Assembly: GCF_002999335.1 (NCBI RefSeq)
Contig: NW_020312045.1
Coordinates: 62,001-126,000, forward strand
Source of the DNA: Cyclospora cayetanensis
Lineage: Eukaryota > Apicomplexa > Conoidasida > Eucoccidiorida > Eimeriidae
DNA length: 64,000 nucleotides
Reading direction: 5' to 3'
Below the pieces are notes generated by a model. It was not told the DNA's origin, made no database searches, and was given only the letters and a program-made list of their open reading frames with translations. Both the position numbers and the translations under genes were made by a program. Shown here piece after piece: positions 11,510 through 23,326 of the stretch. Numbering within the stretch: position 1 is the stretch's first letter; each line of letters opens with the position of its first letter.

Positions 11510-12645
11510 CACAGTGTGTGCATCGCAAGCTCCTTGTAGCAAGCCTTCTCTACTGCTCCACAGCCACCGGCAAACGGAAACGGCAGAAGCCGCAGCAGTC
11601 GCAGCGGAAAGGCTCCTCTCGACGCCAGAGAGGAACGACTGGAGACCATGTGTGGTTGCTGATGCAACATGTTCTGCTCCTGCCACCTCCTCTTTCGCTG
11701 CCTCTGTCCAGAACGGAACGCGGCAAACGCATCAAACGCTGCTGTTCAGACCTGTTGCAGCCATTGTTCGCAGGTTGCAGCTGCTGTGTCACGAGGCATG
11801 CACATCAATGTGCACCTGTGCGCAGTGGAGGAGCATGTAGCGGGAAAATGCAACGACCTGCGCAGCCTGCAGGCGCATCCTAAACGTGAACCCTACACTC
11901 CATGTTAGCGCTTTGATCAACTTGAACTCTTGCAGATCGGATAATCCTTCCTGCTCTCTGCTTTTCCCGCCTCTGCAACGGTGGCGTTGTCACATGTACG
12001 CTGCAAGTCCCCTGGTGAATGCAAACCGCATGTAGCAGCTGCACGGCTAGCGGAGGCACCCCTTAGACACGACAGGTGAACCTGACGGTCTGCCGCTGGG
12101 TGGTGTGCAAGCTGAATGCCTCTTCCTGAGCTGTCTATACTGCTGCTGTCGGTGCTGTCGTTAAGCCATAAGGCGCCCGGAAGCAGCCGCAAGCAAGCAC
12201 CGGCTGCGTCAGCAGCATCAGCAACGGGGGCCCTTCTAGGGGGCCCCATGCACCCGCATTGGCAAGCAGCTCCAGTGGGGTTCAGCGGTACTTTTTACAG
12301 GAGCGTATGATGACACCGAATGACAACGCGGAAAACGCGTGCATGTGCATGCGGGACTGTGATTCAGCAGCAGCAGCAGCAGTTGCTGCAACACACTTTT
12401 GGCCATAAAGTGCACGTGGATCAGCGCTTGACGCCTCTCCAAGTGCTTCCGCTTCCCTGCGTCTGTTTCCAAACAAGCCGCCGCTGCTGCTGCGCGAATG
12501 CAAGCCGCAAACGCGGGCTCTCCGCTTGGTGCTGCTGGTGGGCAGGTATGGGCCCCGGTGTCTCTTTGTGGTCTCCCGAGGGCCTCCTAGGGGGTCTTGA
12601 CTGCTGCTGCAAGGTTCCGGAGATTAGGAAGCTTTAGAGGCGTAG
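11510..12645. other. ambiguous region with several open frames
   Basis: The plus-strand frame 11514-11840 directly follows the previous stop and has a moderately protein-like Ala/Glu/Arg composition (AAAVAAERLLSTPERNDW). It could be an exon of a separate gene but lacks a clear start or donor. A short plus frame at 12116-12310 begins with an ATG and a Leu-rich stretch. Minus frames overlap both. CAG tracts sit near 12365-12392. Nothing here can be assigned. Confidence 0.3.
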
Positions 12646-12996
12646 AACGGCCAGCTGCGGGTGAAAAGGGTCAAGTTAGGCAAAAAGACGAGAACTGGGA
12701 GACCCCACCGCAGGAAATTCGAGGGTTTGGGGAGGAAGAAAATGTCGCTGTTGGGTAAAGTAGAGCTGTTCATGCATCCCAGAAGGCCCTGAGACAGACT
12801 CGTAGATACCGAGAAAGTTTCGCTGCTGCCCCGTACAGAAGCCGGCAATAAGCTGCTGCTGCCCGAGGCTGCGGAGGCACCCAGGGAGGCCCCTGAAGAA
12901 TCCAGAGGTCCTTCAACAGAGAAACATGAAGGCATTGGCGCGCAGTACGCGCGCTGTCGCCAACCGAAGCCCATCGTCAAGAGCTGCGGTGTATGA
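12646..12996 (+). other. coding-like frame interrupted by one TGA
   Basis: One plus-strand frame stays protein-like across about 117 codons except for a TGA at about 12796-12798. The first part is very basic (VKLGKKTRTGRPHRRKFEG) and ends MHPRRP before the TGA. The second part is acidic and Pro/Ala-rich (LLLPEAAEAPREAPEESRG) and ends at a TGA at 12994-12996. Possible explanations are two exons with an unrecognised intron, a decayed gene, a base error, or chance. The minus strand also has a 118-codon frame of Ser/Leu-rich composition that looks like its shadow. Confidence 0.25.
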
Positions 12997-13533
12997 TGGA
13001 TGTGTGTATACCCCTACGGCTGGGGAGGCAGGGCTGCGAATAAATTGCGCACCTAGAGAAGTGTAGAGGATTTCTGCACCCGAAAAAAGGGCCCCTAGGC
13101 ATTGTGCTGGAGCCTGTCCCCCGCCACGCCATCACCATCAGCAGCGACAGCAGGGCGCGGGTTCGATGTGCGTGGTCTTGCATGCAGCCCCAACACGGGC
13201 AGACGCTGTATGCTGTTTTTTTTTAAATTTGCAGTATTTGGCAAGCTTTTGTGGATCCGCGTGGCCGAAAAACATTTAGAGGTGAAGCGTGTGATCTGCG
13301 CACATATAGAAGCGGAGCCGGGGTCCCCCTCCCGTTGCTTCGAAGGCTGAAAGCGCAAACAAGGCGGGAGCTGATGCCTTCGAGCACCGCAAGCGTTAGA
13401 CTCTCTCTACGCATGCATCCCTCAGCTTTCGCGTGGCTAAACCCGTTTCCGTCTTCGTGGAAGTGTCGGAGAACTTAGGGCGTGTAGACCCCACAATGCC
13501 CGGTTTCACTCTTTCCAAGAGCACATACAGCTC
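12997..13533. other. 5' flank of RRP4
   Basis: No convincing exon. The frame used by RRP4 remains open for about 11 codons upstream of ATG 13534, so a further upstream exon cannot be excluded. Promoter elements were not recognised. Confidence 0.5.
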
Positions 13534-14141
13534 ATGAGAATGTGGGTGGAGGAGGATAAGCAGAAGAGCCGCAGCAGCAGCAAAGTGGTGCTGCCCGGGG
13601 ATCCTCTGCAGCTAGGGGAGGGATATCTCTTGGGTCTGAATGCATACGTCGACAACAACGGCGTGCCGAGAGCTTCCGTCTGCGGTATTCTTCAAAGCGT
13701 AAGACTTTCAAATTTCGACCTCTCGTGACTCTTGAATCTCTAGACTGAACAGCAAGCCTTTTTCATCACCCTGCAGGTGGAGCACACCTTCCTGCCATGC
13801 AAACGAACGCGTTTTCCCAGCGTGTAGCTGCCTTGAACTTCGCGAGGGCACTCGTGTCTGAAAACGAGGCTTGCGTGGACGGTACACTTCCGAATTTTGC
13901 ATGCAGGTGAATCGCCTCGTGTATGTCCGGCCCCTTAGGAGCCGCTATGAGGCGAATGTTGGAGATGTGGTTGTAGGCCGGGTCGCTGAAATCTCGAACG
14001 GCAAAGTAAACCCTAAACCTCAGAAAAAAGAGCGTCTCTCTATTGTTGCTATGCCTCTGCATTGTGTATGCTTCATTGTTTCTCGTTATATTGCACGCAT
14101 AGGGCGCGGTTTGCATGGGTAGATGTCTGTATATGCAAATG

Positions 14142-14172
<31 letters not shown>

Positions 14173-15290
14173 TGTGCATGCTGCTTGTGGCTTGTTGTGT
14201 GTAGTGGTTATTGGATGTTGGGGCGGCTCGCTTGGCGTACCTTTCCTTGGGGGCTGTTTCGCTGGATGTACAGCGGCGAAGAGACGATGCCGATCTGCTG
14301 GAGATGAGTCGCTTATTCAAACCCCCCGACCTTCTCTGTTGTGAAGTTCAGAAGACACAGGCAAGCCCGCAGACCAAGCCTTTCACATCTTAGATCGTAC
14401 TCTCGGCGAAGAAGGGCTGTAAAGGGGCGATTTTTTTTGCGTGGCTGTTAGACTACGGCGGGGGGACGGGGTGGGCCTCATCCGACATGCATGCAAACAG
14501 ACTACGCATGTGGTACTGTTCGAAACCGAGTCGCAAGCAAGTGCAAGTGTGCATGTTGGGGGCTAGGCCAAAGCAGCCGAACTAGTGCTTGGGGTGGAGC
14601 GTTAGAATGCTGTAGTAAGCCGTTGCGGAGGAAGGTGTTCCCCTCTAGATTCGCATTAAGCAAAACACCACACCGGGACCCCGACGAAATCTGTTATGTG
14701 TTCATAACGTTCGATTTCAGAGCGATGGTCTGATTCTACTCCACACGCGAAACGCACGATATGGCAAACTTTCGAGAGGATTAGGACTGCAGGTGTCACC
14801 GCAGTTGGTCAAGCGGCAGAGCAAGCATGTTGCTGTTCTCAGATGCGGGCTGCAAATTATCCTTGGCGTCAATGGTAAGACCTTGAAGAGTTGGGAAAAA
14901 GGCTTGCCCAACACGACATGGGTTTTGAGGAAACAGAAGGGAGAGGGCGCCTCGTGAAGGGTTGTGAAGGGTCACGTGTCGGTGTAAAGTTTCTGGATTT
15001 TGTGTGATACAGGGTATTTGTGGATAAGTGTTCCTGGTGTTTCTTCCGAAGCAGATTCCCAGCAGCAGCAACAGCAGCAGCAGCGGAAGATACCCTTGCA
15101 TTTGAGGCGTCAGCTAGCGATGGTACGAAACGTGGCTAGCTGCTTGGCTAGTAGGGGTTTGAGCCTTACGGCAGAACGGATCGACCATGGTGTGCAAATT
15201 GCAGCAGAGGCGCGCATGCAGCCGCAAATGCTGCTGCATAAGGAGCATGCAGACGCGTTCATTTTGAAGCTTGTCTCCGCAACCGAATGA
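13534..15290 (+). CDS. RRP4: exosome complex exonuclease subunit RRP4
   Basis: Five exons (13534-13698, 13907-14005, 14205-14360, 14721-14874, 15013-15290) give 283 residues, close to human EXOSC2 (293). The N-terminal domain includes VNRLVYVRPLRSRYEANVGD. The S1 RNA-binding domain follows (GDVVVGRVAEISNGK, then WLLDVGAARLAYLSL and RRRDDADLLEMSRLF), then the KH-like region with YGKLSRGLGLQVSPQLVKRQ and ILGVNGYLWI. RRP4 is one of the three cap subunits of the RNA exosome ring; it guides RNA into the channel and is not itself catalytic. Intron 3 (14361-14720) starts with GC (ACACAG|GCAAGC); the join aligns gap-free with the human protein. A Gln run sits in the last exon. Intron 2 holds a CCCTAAA heptamer and an AT microsatellite. 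Confidence 0.93.
14141..14172. repeat. (AT)n microsatellite in RRP4 intron 2
   Basis: About 30 bases of nearly perfect TA dinucleotide repeat lie in the second intron of RRP4, about 30 bases before its acceptor. Confidence 0.9.
15060..15088 (+). repeat. CAG tract in the last RRP4 exon
   Basis: A CAG/CAA run encodes eight or so Gln between the KH-region core and the C-terminal helices of RRP4. It is a species-specific insertion relative to the human protein. Confidence 0.8.
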
Positions 15291-16907
15291 GCTTGAAACT
15301 GCGGACTTGAATGAGAACACACTGCTGGCATCATGTTTTTTCGACGCACCTAGGGAGAGTATCACTTGTCTTTTTGATAAACTTTGTTTCTTCCTTTAAG
15401 TGGCCTGCTGGCCCGGCTGTTGCTTTGTAGCACGGGATCGCCTTTAGCGTGAATCTGTGTGTCTCTGAGTCGCTGAACTGCCCCATACAACCTGTTTGCG
15501 TCTGCCAATCCCCCTATTGATGCCTTAGTTGGTGACATGGCCATCCTCCTTCACAGCGCCCCTCCTGTGTCTTTCCTTTATCGGTCTGCTCGGAGTATGC
15601 ACGAGGCAGTGAAGCTGTGGCTCCCTTGGTACACGTGGGTCGCGCTATAGAGTGCTAGAAGGGCTTTTGCACACCGGACGTAAGGTGGGGTTGACAGCCA
15701 AAAATCAGAGGTGATGTACTGTTCCCCTAGGAACTCCGTGCGGTGCCCTGTTGTTCACATCAAGCCCAACGCAAAGCTGTATACGAAGTTTGTGATTGGG
15801 TGACCTTCTGAACGCAATACTGCCCTCCTGCCCTCCTCACCCCTCAGGGGTTCGGCGTGAGGGGACGGCGAGGGCGACGCTACGGTGTGCGATTCAATAC
15901 CCTCTAGGCACTCCGAGGATCTCCAGCTAGTTGCACGGAGCAACTTGTGGCGCACAGGCACGCACTAGTGATCCTTAGCGCATTGAGCTTACTCTGCTTT
16001 GCAAGCAACAGGACCACAGAGTACGAACAGTAAATTAGATTGTCAGCTTGTTGTTGATTTTCAATTAATTACAGAAGCTCGTGTAGGGGGAGGCGCTTGG
16101 GTGTAGCTCTGGTCGCGTTCTCACAGGAAACAACTTCCAGGCAACCGGAACAAAGGCAGCTTGCTCTAAGAGTGCGGTCCCTTTCAAGTGACCCTGCGGG
16201 GGGAAGGCCCCTTCCCTAGCCTAAATTTAGATCTGTGGCTGTTATTTGCACTCGGGGATCCCGCATCAGCCTGGTGCACTTTGGGGTTGAGCTGGAAGGC
16301 TGGGATCAATGAAGGTGTGTGGAGAGAAGGCGGCACGAGTTGCGCCGGCAGGGGTTGCGCTGAGCCTCAAGATCCTCCTTCAGGGGGCCTACGGTGCGCT
16401 TTCTTTCGGTTGTTTTTCGTCGGCTTCTTGTGGGCAGGAATTCACGTTTTGAGTGCCTTTGGTAGGGTGTTTTCTCGCAACACATGCACTTGTCCACCGG
16501 GCAGCAGAACGAAGCGCCTTGCCATGGAGAGGGGGGCCCACAACAGGGGCCCCCTCCAGGGGCCCTAGTAGCCTGCCTTAAGGGCCGTTTAAAATTCCTT
16601 TCAATCGGTGCGTTCTGAGCAAAAAGCCTTTATCGGGGAGGCCTGTAGATGGGGTTTCTGTGCAAGCGATTTCTGTACGAGGTGCTGCGCAGTCCTCAGT
16701 CTCCGTGTTTAGGAGTTGACGGTACATGCCGGCCCCTCACAGCCGAGCAGCCGTCGACTCGCGCTTGTTTAAAGCTTCGTGTGCGAAGCCTTATCCCCCA
16801 GGAGAGGCCCTCCCTACCCTCGATCCACACTCCGCTATCCAGTGTGTATCGCGCTGTCATGCAAGGCACTTGGATACGACGACCAGCGGGAGGGAGCTAG
16901 CCAGGCG
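15291..16907. other. spacer without a supported gene
   Basis: The open frame 16188-16568 (+) has no credible start or composition. The final few hundred bases should carry the promoter of the helical-repeat gene at 16908. Nothing else was recognised. Confidence 0.5.
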
Positions 16908-19900
16908 ATGGCTTTGCTCAGGCTTGAGCAGCAGCGTCGAGCGCTGTCGGCGCTGCTGCTGCTCTGCCTCCTCCTCTGCTGTGGGCGGGAATTTTCCGAG
17001 GCTTTCCAGCTGTCTCCTCGGCGTGGTTTGTCCATATGGGGAGGCAGAGGCCTTCCTGGCAGCTGCAGTAGTAGCAGCCGCTGCGGCAAGGAGAGCAGCA
17101 TGCGGGCAACTGGCTCATTCGATCTCGAGAAGGAGCAGCAGGCAGGCGCACCCCAATCTATCTCCACGAAGCCTCCCACCCAGCAGCCTCCTGCCCAAAA
17201 GTGGAGCCACCTGCCCCGTCTCTTGCTGCGTCAAATCCTTCTGAGGGAGAGGATTGAAGCGACACGAACCAGCGGCGAGCTGCTGCGGCTGCTCAAGCAC
17301 CAGGAAAGGCACATGAATGCGGTGGCTGCCGCGGCTGCAGTGTTGCAGTTCGCAAAACTTCAACAGCGGATGCAGCAGCAGCAGAGACAGGACCCCGCCG
17401 AAGGCAGCAGCAGCCTTCGACGCCAGGCACTGTCAACCGAAGCTCTGCTGCAACACCCCACGTAGGCTGTTAAGAGGCGACGGCATCGTCGGATCTGTCT
17501 GCTCCTCCCGCTTTCCCTCCCTGAGCGAGTCTTTGTGCAGTGTATGCCCCTCTCTCTTCGTGCCGTTCTAGCGTTTTCCCGTCTCTTCTGCTGCTTCTAA
17601 AAGCTCCCGAGAGGACGCTATTAGCCTCATTCAGTGGCCGCTGTCGCAGGGCATGTCTATGCTCAACGCTCTGCTACACCTGGTAAGCAGACTGCCTGCC
17701 GCTGCGTGGGGTGGTGCAGGTTTCACAAAACGTTGCTGCTGCTCCATTTGCAGCTGTCACTAGGGATGCCCGTGCGTCATTTGGACCTTGGATTTCTTCC
17801 TTGGGCATTCGCCAGACTGAGGCTACACCGCAGCCAGCATCGCGAACTCGCTGAGGAGCTGCTTCTGTAAGCAAGCGCGCAGGCAGCGTAGGCCGCGTAT
17901 GCACCAGACATCCGCGGGAAGAGCTTAGCAGGGGTGTGAATTCTGCTCGTGGCTTGGAGGCTTGGGGCTTTCTGTGGGTGCGCCGCAGCCGAATTGAAAG
18001 GCGACTCTTGCTTGCAGAAGAGAAAGGGTCAAAACAGGAGCAGTGCCTCCAGCAGCACACGCAGGAAGACGCGCTGCTACCGCTGCAGCGACTGCGATGC
18101 AGCGGCTTGTGTGCGTTGGTTTGGGGGGTCTCGAAGGGAAATGCCAGCGAGGAGTTCTGGCGTGCGGCCGTCAAAGCTCTCCGGACGAAGATCTCCTTTT
18201 TCAATCCCCAAGTGAGCCTGTGCACTACTACGGCTGCGAGTTGGAGTGATTTCCTGCACAGAAAACTGCCGTCCTCCATACCGCACTTTCCTGTTGCGCC
18301 GTACTGCAGGAAATTTCGGGATTACTCTACACTTTTGCACGAACGCAAAGCCCACGAGCCCTCGCGGCAGCAGCTGCAGAAGAAGCAACCACAGCAACAA
18401 CAGCAGCGGACCGCATAGCAGCAGACGCGGCACCAGCAGCAGATACACCGGCAGAGGAAGAGGCCGCAGCAAAAGCAGCTGCATCTCCCACAGCTGAAGA
18501 TACAGCCGGAATTGCGGCAGAAAAGACAGCGGCAACAGCGGAGAAAGAGACTGCAACTGCAGGGGCTGCAGCTCAAGAGACTGCAGCAATAAAACCTGGA
18601 GAGACAGCAGGAGAAGGGGCAGTGGCAGCAGCAACAGAAGCGACAGCAGCAGGAGAATTAAACCAAGACCTCAGCGAATCCTTGGTTTCGCTGCTCGCTC
18701 AAAGGGCTGCAGAAACAGCGGAGGCCATGGGAGCCCGTAGCCTCAGCACTGCAGCCCTTGCCCTATCTAACATGAATCACAGCGGCAGTAGGAGCTTGGC
18801 TGCTAGAAAATCCGCCTTTATGGCGGCCGCTGCCTCTCAAGTCATTCGAAAGGCTCACACGTTCGACAGTCAGGTCAGCAAAAATGCAGCTGCAAAACTA
18901 GCAGAGCAGCTTAGAAATTAGAGGTCGTGATCTTGCTGTGCAGTGCAATGAGCTTTCTGCGTGTTTTCTATGTTGCAAGGCCCTTACGCTTCTTTTGCAC
19001 TCGCTTTCTATGGAATACCATCAACTTCAGCAGCGACGGCCGCGGCAGCAATTGACTCAGATGCATGCAGCTCTCGACGCCCTCTCGAATGCCCTGCAGA
19101 AGCAACACCACCAGCTGCAGCCGGAGGGTCTTTGCATATCTTGTCTTGCGGCTGCGCGCACAAAATGGAAAGACAGCTGGCGGCTACTTGCTGTGATGGA
19201 AACTCAGGTCTTGAACCCCCAACCCTCACCGAACAACTTTACCTGCATCCCCTTATCAGGAGCATGCTTAACCTCCTCAACGCTGCCAGCGCCCAAGGTT
19301 TGCGTTCAAGGGTTTTGCTGTGGCTGCAGCTACTGAAGCTAAAAAGCTTCCGCTGCTTCTCGGTGCAGCAGCTTATAGTGCTTCTGTGGAGTGTTGCCAA
19401 GCTGAAGCAGAGAGAGCAGCAACAGCAACATCCCAAGCAGCAGCAGCAGCAACAAGAAGGCGATTGCGCACTCGTGAGGCGTATCACCGCAGAGATAAGC
19501 ATGAGGTACTTCTGCGAATAGGCCCTAAAATCCAAATACTCCGGGCGGTAGTATGCTATATCTGTATACTTTATTCTATACTCGTGGCTATGTATATATT
19601 GTTTGTGAATTTTGGCCTGATCTTACTCCTCAGAGCCGATGCGGGAGCCCTCGGACCTCTGGATGTCGCCATGACGGTTGAGGCAGCCGCATCCTCTGGA
19701 GTTTGCGCCCTCGAGTTTCTCCAGAGTCAGAAATCATCAGCTATGGCTTGAGGTTCACGTAGGCTTCGTGGCATTCTGCGCTGTAGGCAGGTGACCACTG
19801 GGTGTAGGGTTGAGGGATGACGGTTTGCGAAGTGTATGTTCGGCCTCAGGAGTTGCGGAGACGGCTGCGTCTCTGGCAGCGGCAGGCCGCCTGAGCACCA

Positions 19901-20412
19901 AGGAGTTACTGTGGATCTCTTCAGGATTCGCGCGACTTGGATTTGCTGCTGCGCGACCGTTCTATGCTGCTGCAGCGAAGGGCATCCTAGACAGGTCCTG
20001 GTGTCTCTCCTGCTGCTGATGCTTGTACATGCATGGCATGTGTCTGCTGAGTCTGCTTCTCTGCTTGTTGGGGGAGCAGCTCGTCGCGCTGATGCTGGCT
20101 GCGATGTTACTGCTTCTTTGGTTGTGCTGGCGGCTGCCACTGCTGCTGTGGTGTAGGGACATAGCCGTTGCCACACGTCGTTCTGTCCGCATGGGTGGCC
20201 TTGCTATTAGGCCCTTTAAGGCGTCTGGGCAGGGTGTCGAATTCCAGCTCTTTTGCGTGCCTTGCTGCAGGTGGGAGGGCGCTTCATCGTTGGCATCTGC
20301 TGCGTCCTTCCTGGTAGCTGCCAGCAGGCTCTCCAGCTGTCATGACACTGCGAGTCGGCAGCTGCTGGAGCTTGCTGCTGCGGCAGTGCGCGCGTGGCCA
20401 ACAACATTGCAG

Positions 20413-20443
<31 letters not shown>

Positions 20444-21165
20444 TTATGACTGATCCTGGATCCCCATTCTCTGCAACTGAATTGTCTGCACATCCATTTC
20501 GGGTGTACCTGCAGCTTGTTGTGGCCCTTGTGCGTTACCCCCTTATCCACATAACCACTACCACCGTAGATGCTGGAGCCTTGCTGTCTGATGTTAACGC
20601 GCCTACTCTTGTTAGCTTTGCACATTCAACCGCTTGCTTTGCTGCAACGGCTTCTTTGATACACTTGGGGTTTGTTTGTGCGTTAATAGGCCCAAAGCAG
20701 CAATAAGGAGCTGCTGGATATTCCCAGATTCCTTGGGACTCTCGAAGCCAACATTGAAGCATGCAACTGCTCAGACTGGGCAGAGGTGTAGCAGCAGCAA
20801 TAGCAGTCACCGCAACAATGACAATAACAATAGGCATCGCAGTAGTAGTAGTGGCGGGGCCATCCTTTGACCAGCAGCACCTTATCGCCTCCTGCTGTGT
20901 TTTTTGCATGAGGCCATCACTAGGTCATAAAAAGTGCCCATGCTGTTGTTGCGATGCTCCTCAGCTGCACCACCTCGCTGCCCTTTTGGAAATTCAGCAG
21001 CATCCCCAGTGGTTGAGTCTCGCTGCTAGTGCTGCTGGCCGTCTCCACCGCCAGCTGCTGCAGCAGAAGCAACAGCATCAAAGGCCTGAATCCGGACGAA
21101 GTGCTCCGCTAACAGGAGACAGGCTCGACGCAGAGGACTTCCTGGAGAGCCTTCGCCTGCGTTAT
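16908..21165 (+). CDS. helical-repeat (heptatricopeptide/RAP-type) putative organellar RNA-binding protein
   Basis: A multi-exon gene. Well-supported exons are 16908-17461, 17604-17682, 17754-17866, 17989-18211, 18310-18873, 19634-about 19680, about 19829-19994 and 20271-about 20690. An exon ending at 19505 and one of about 20956-21165 are likely. The N-terminus is a signal-like Leu stretch (ALSALLLLCLLLCCG) followed by a basic, Ser-rich segment, as in an organelle presequence. The body repeats a two-helix motif, for example LDLGFLPWAFARLRLH, FSVQQLIVLLWSVAKL and LSTKELLWISSGFARLGF, the pattern of FASTK/RAP and OPR-type proteins that bind mitochondrial or plastid RNA. Exon 5 contains a long Ala/Glu/Thr tract made by GCA repeats. 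The exon 5/6 join does not fit in phase and the expected C-terminal RAP domain was not found, so the 3' end is unresolved. Confidence 0.6.
18360..18660 (+). repeat. GCA-rich tract (Ala/Glu/Thr run)
   Basis: About 300 bases of degenerate CAG/GCA triplets lie inside exon 5 of the helical-repeat gene. In the spliced frame they read as Ala with Glu and Thr, not Gln. Because stops are rare in all frames of such DNA, this tract creates long spurious frames on both strands. Confidence 0.75.
20409..20443 (+). repeat. CAG/CAA tract (poly-Gln)
   Basis: An interrupted CAG/CAA tract encodes about eleven Gln inside the exon that starts at 20271 of the helical-repeat gene. Confidence 0.85.
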
Positions 21166-22943
21166 GTGAGTCGAAACTTCGACCAGAACTTCGCGGGCCC
21201 CTAAAAGCCTCCAGCTTAGTCCATGTAGGGCGGGTACTTGCCTTAGTAAGCCGTTTCCCAAACTGCGCCTCTCCGTTGGAGAATCCAAACTTCGCGGATT
21301 CAGCGGGACAGAGAGGAGCCACGAAGGGGTGATCCATCAATAGTTAGAGGGGGGTGCTTCGGTTGTGGTGCTACTCAGGGGTCTCCAACGTCATGGGGAC
21401 GCCTCCCTTCTACGCGCTCTTGACTAGAAATTTCAGGAGCCTCCGCGAGGAACTCCCCACCGTGGCAGACCCTATGAGGAAGGGGAAAGGCCCTTCTGCC
21501 CTCTCAGCAGATCGTTGGCCACTTTGAGCTTTTTCTACCCACAGGATTTACGCAGTCGTTCTGTATCCAGTGGACTGTAGGAAGTACGCGCAATAGGTAG
21601 AATACTGGGCGCTCGCGAGCAATTTATAGATGATGCGTATCGACAGCCAGATGAGCCCGTGTGGGACTGAGGAAAAAGAAGAAGGGAGAATCCCTCTAGG
21701 GCTTTCTTGGTGCCCTCTCTTCATAGTCATCTACAGTGACACACGCAGTATATTGCTGTACAGCAATCTACGAGGCATTAGGTGGTGTTGTTCTCTGTAT
21801 GCCCCGAAAGGAAAGGGAGAAAACGATTGTTGCTTTCTAAGAAGGGTTAATGCCCTTCCATGGCTCGAAACTTGAACTTAATAGGAGCCACCAACCGTGT
21901 GAGAAAAATGAGGCAATGGAAATATCGGTGGTGTCACTTTGCAAAAGAGTAAAAGGACGTGATGCGCATGGCGCTTCAGCTGCCTGGGAAGGAAGGGGGA
22001 TTCGTTCGAGCATTCTTCCTAATTGCTGAATGGGTTGCAGCATCGACGCAGTTCCCTGCTTCGCCCTGACCTGAATGCATCTGGCTGCATGGCCCTTTGT
22101 CTATATTGGGGCAGTGGCGCGTGGTACGTACACACATGCGAGGGACATGACTGGAATTGCAAGTGCTAGCACTCTGCCCCTGTGACTCCATGACTAGCTT
22201 CGTCGTTGTGCATTCGCACACGAGAAGAGCCACTGTGCGGCGCAGACAGTTGTGCTTACCTCTTCGAGTTGAATGCAGCAGTCACCAAAAGGACAGGGTC
22301 GCTGTGGGGTCAGGAGAATTGGGGTATTCTGTGTTTAGTGCGATATGACTGTATTAAGACTCTCTGTTGACGCTGTAGAGGAGCTGGGGCAAGCGTTTCT
22401 CACCAAGACCCGTCAACGTCGATCTTCTTGCATCTTGGAGCACAGGGGAGTCGACAGATAAAGATGCCCGTGCAACTAAGGGAGTGAGAGAAACCGTGGG
22501 ATCAAAAAGACTAACACAATAATAGAGAAAGCCAGAACAGTGCAGATGGAATAGCCTCGTATCCGCACTTTTACTCTACCTGGTTCGCCTCTACCGGGGC
22601 GTCGATATCCCACAACATAGAAACGACAACCTACAACTGGACAGCTCTTTGATTCTCGCCTACCCCTTTGATTACAAACCTTCAATAAACTTTCATCCTT
22701 CGTTAGCTTTCATATAAGAATTTATGCCACCAGCTACTTTTCCTAGAGCAGCACCGATATTTGGGTACTGGGGACCACACTCCGGACCCTTCTCCTGTAT
22801 GGGCCACTGCGACTGAAGTTCCTTAAATCTCGTTGCAAAAGAGGGGCATTTTACCCGCGTTTATTAAATTCGTATATTAAGATCATATTCTATATGCAAA
22901 ATATGAGAGGTACGCATTAGGAGGCCTTATCTTTCGCTCCTTT
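21166..22943. other. spacer or 3' part of the helical-repeat gene, unresolved
   Basis: A strong GTGAGT donor at 21166 shows that at least one more exon must lie downstream, but none was identified with confidence. I looked for a RAP domain signature in all plus frames and saw none. Frames are short and biased. Confidence 0.35.
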
Positions 22944-23219
22944 TTGTTCATTCTTCTTTCCCTCCGAGGCGGGGGAGAACAAGCCACAGAGGACTCCGCG
23001 TCTCAGGGATGGCATCGTTCCGCTTCCTCGTGTATGCAGCTTGTTTTGGCTGCTAAAGCCTTAAAAGCACACGACGGCTTACGAATCAGGGCTTCGGATG
23101 CGGCGTTTAGAGTCCTCGTCTTGAGTGTAGCACATGCCAGTCAAAGTTTTAGGGCCTTGCCCACCAGCGCTGAGTCAAAAGAAGGTCCTCTTCAGCAGCT
23201 TCTTTTCGTTTTTTCTGAA
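22944..23219 (+). CDS. probable exon, unrecognised (helical, Ala/Leu-rich)
   Basis: An open frame of about 90 codons ends exactly at a consensus donor (GAA|GTAAGC at 23219/23220). The peptide includes MQLVLAAKALKAHDGLRI and LQQLLFVFSE and is alternately hydrophobic and charged, compatible with helical repeats like those of the preceding gene. It could be a late exon of that gene, or belong to another. A continuation after an acceptor near 23262 would end at TAA about 23317. The 5' boundary is not resolved. Confidence 0.35.
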
Positions 23220-23326
23220 GTAAGCTTCCAGTTGAAGCTGACACTTGATGCGTTTTCATCTAGGCTCTGTTTCTGTGTATTACCCTTCCGATTCTCCCCT
23301 TTTCTTGCGTAAACACTTAACTGAAA

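Noticed and set aside
18077..18634. 185-codon Leu-rich minus-strand frame
   Set aside because: It is the reverse complement of the GCA/CAG tract in exon 5 of the helical-repeat gene; its composition is almost only Leu, Pro and Ser and it has no splice context.
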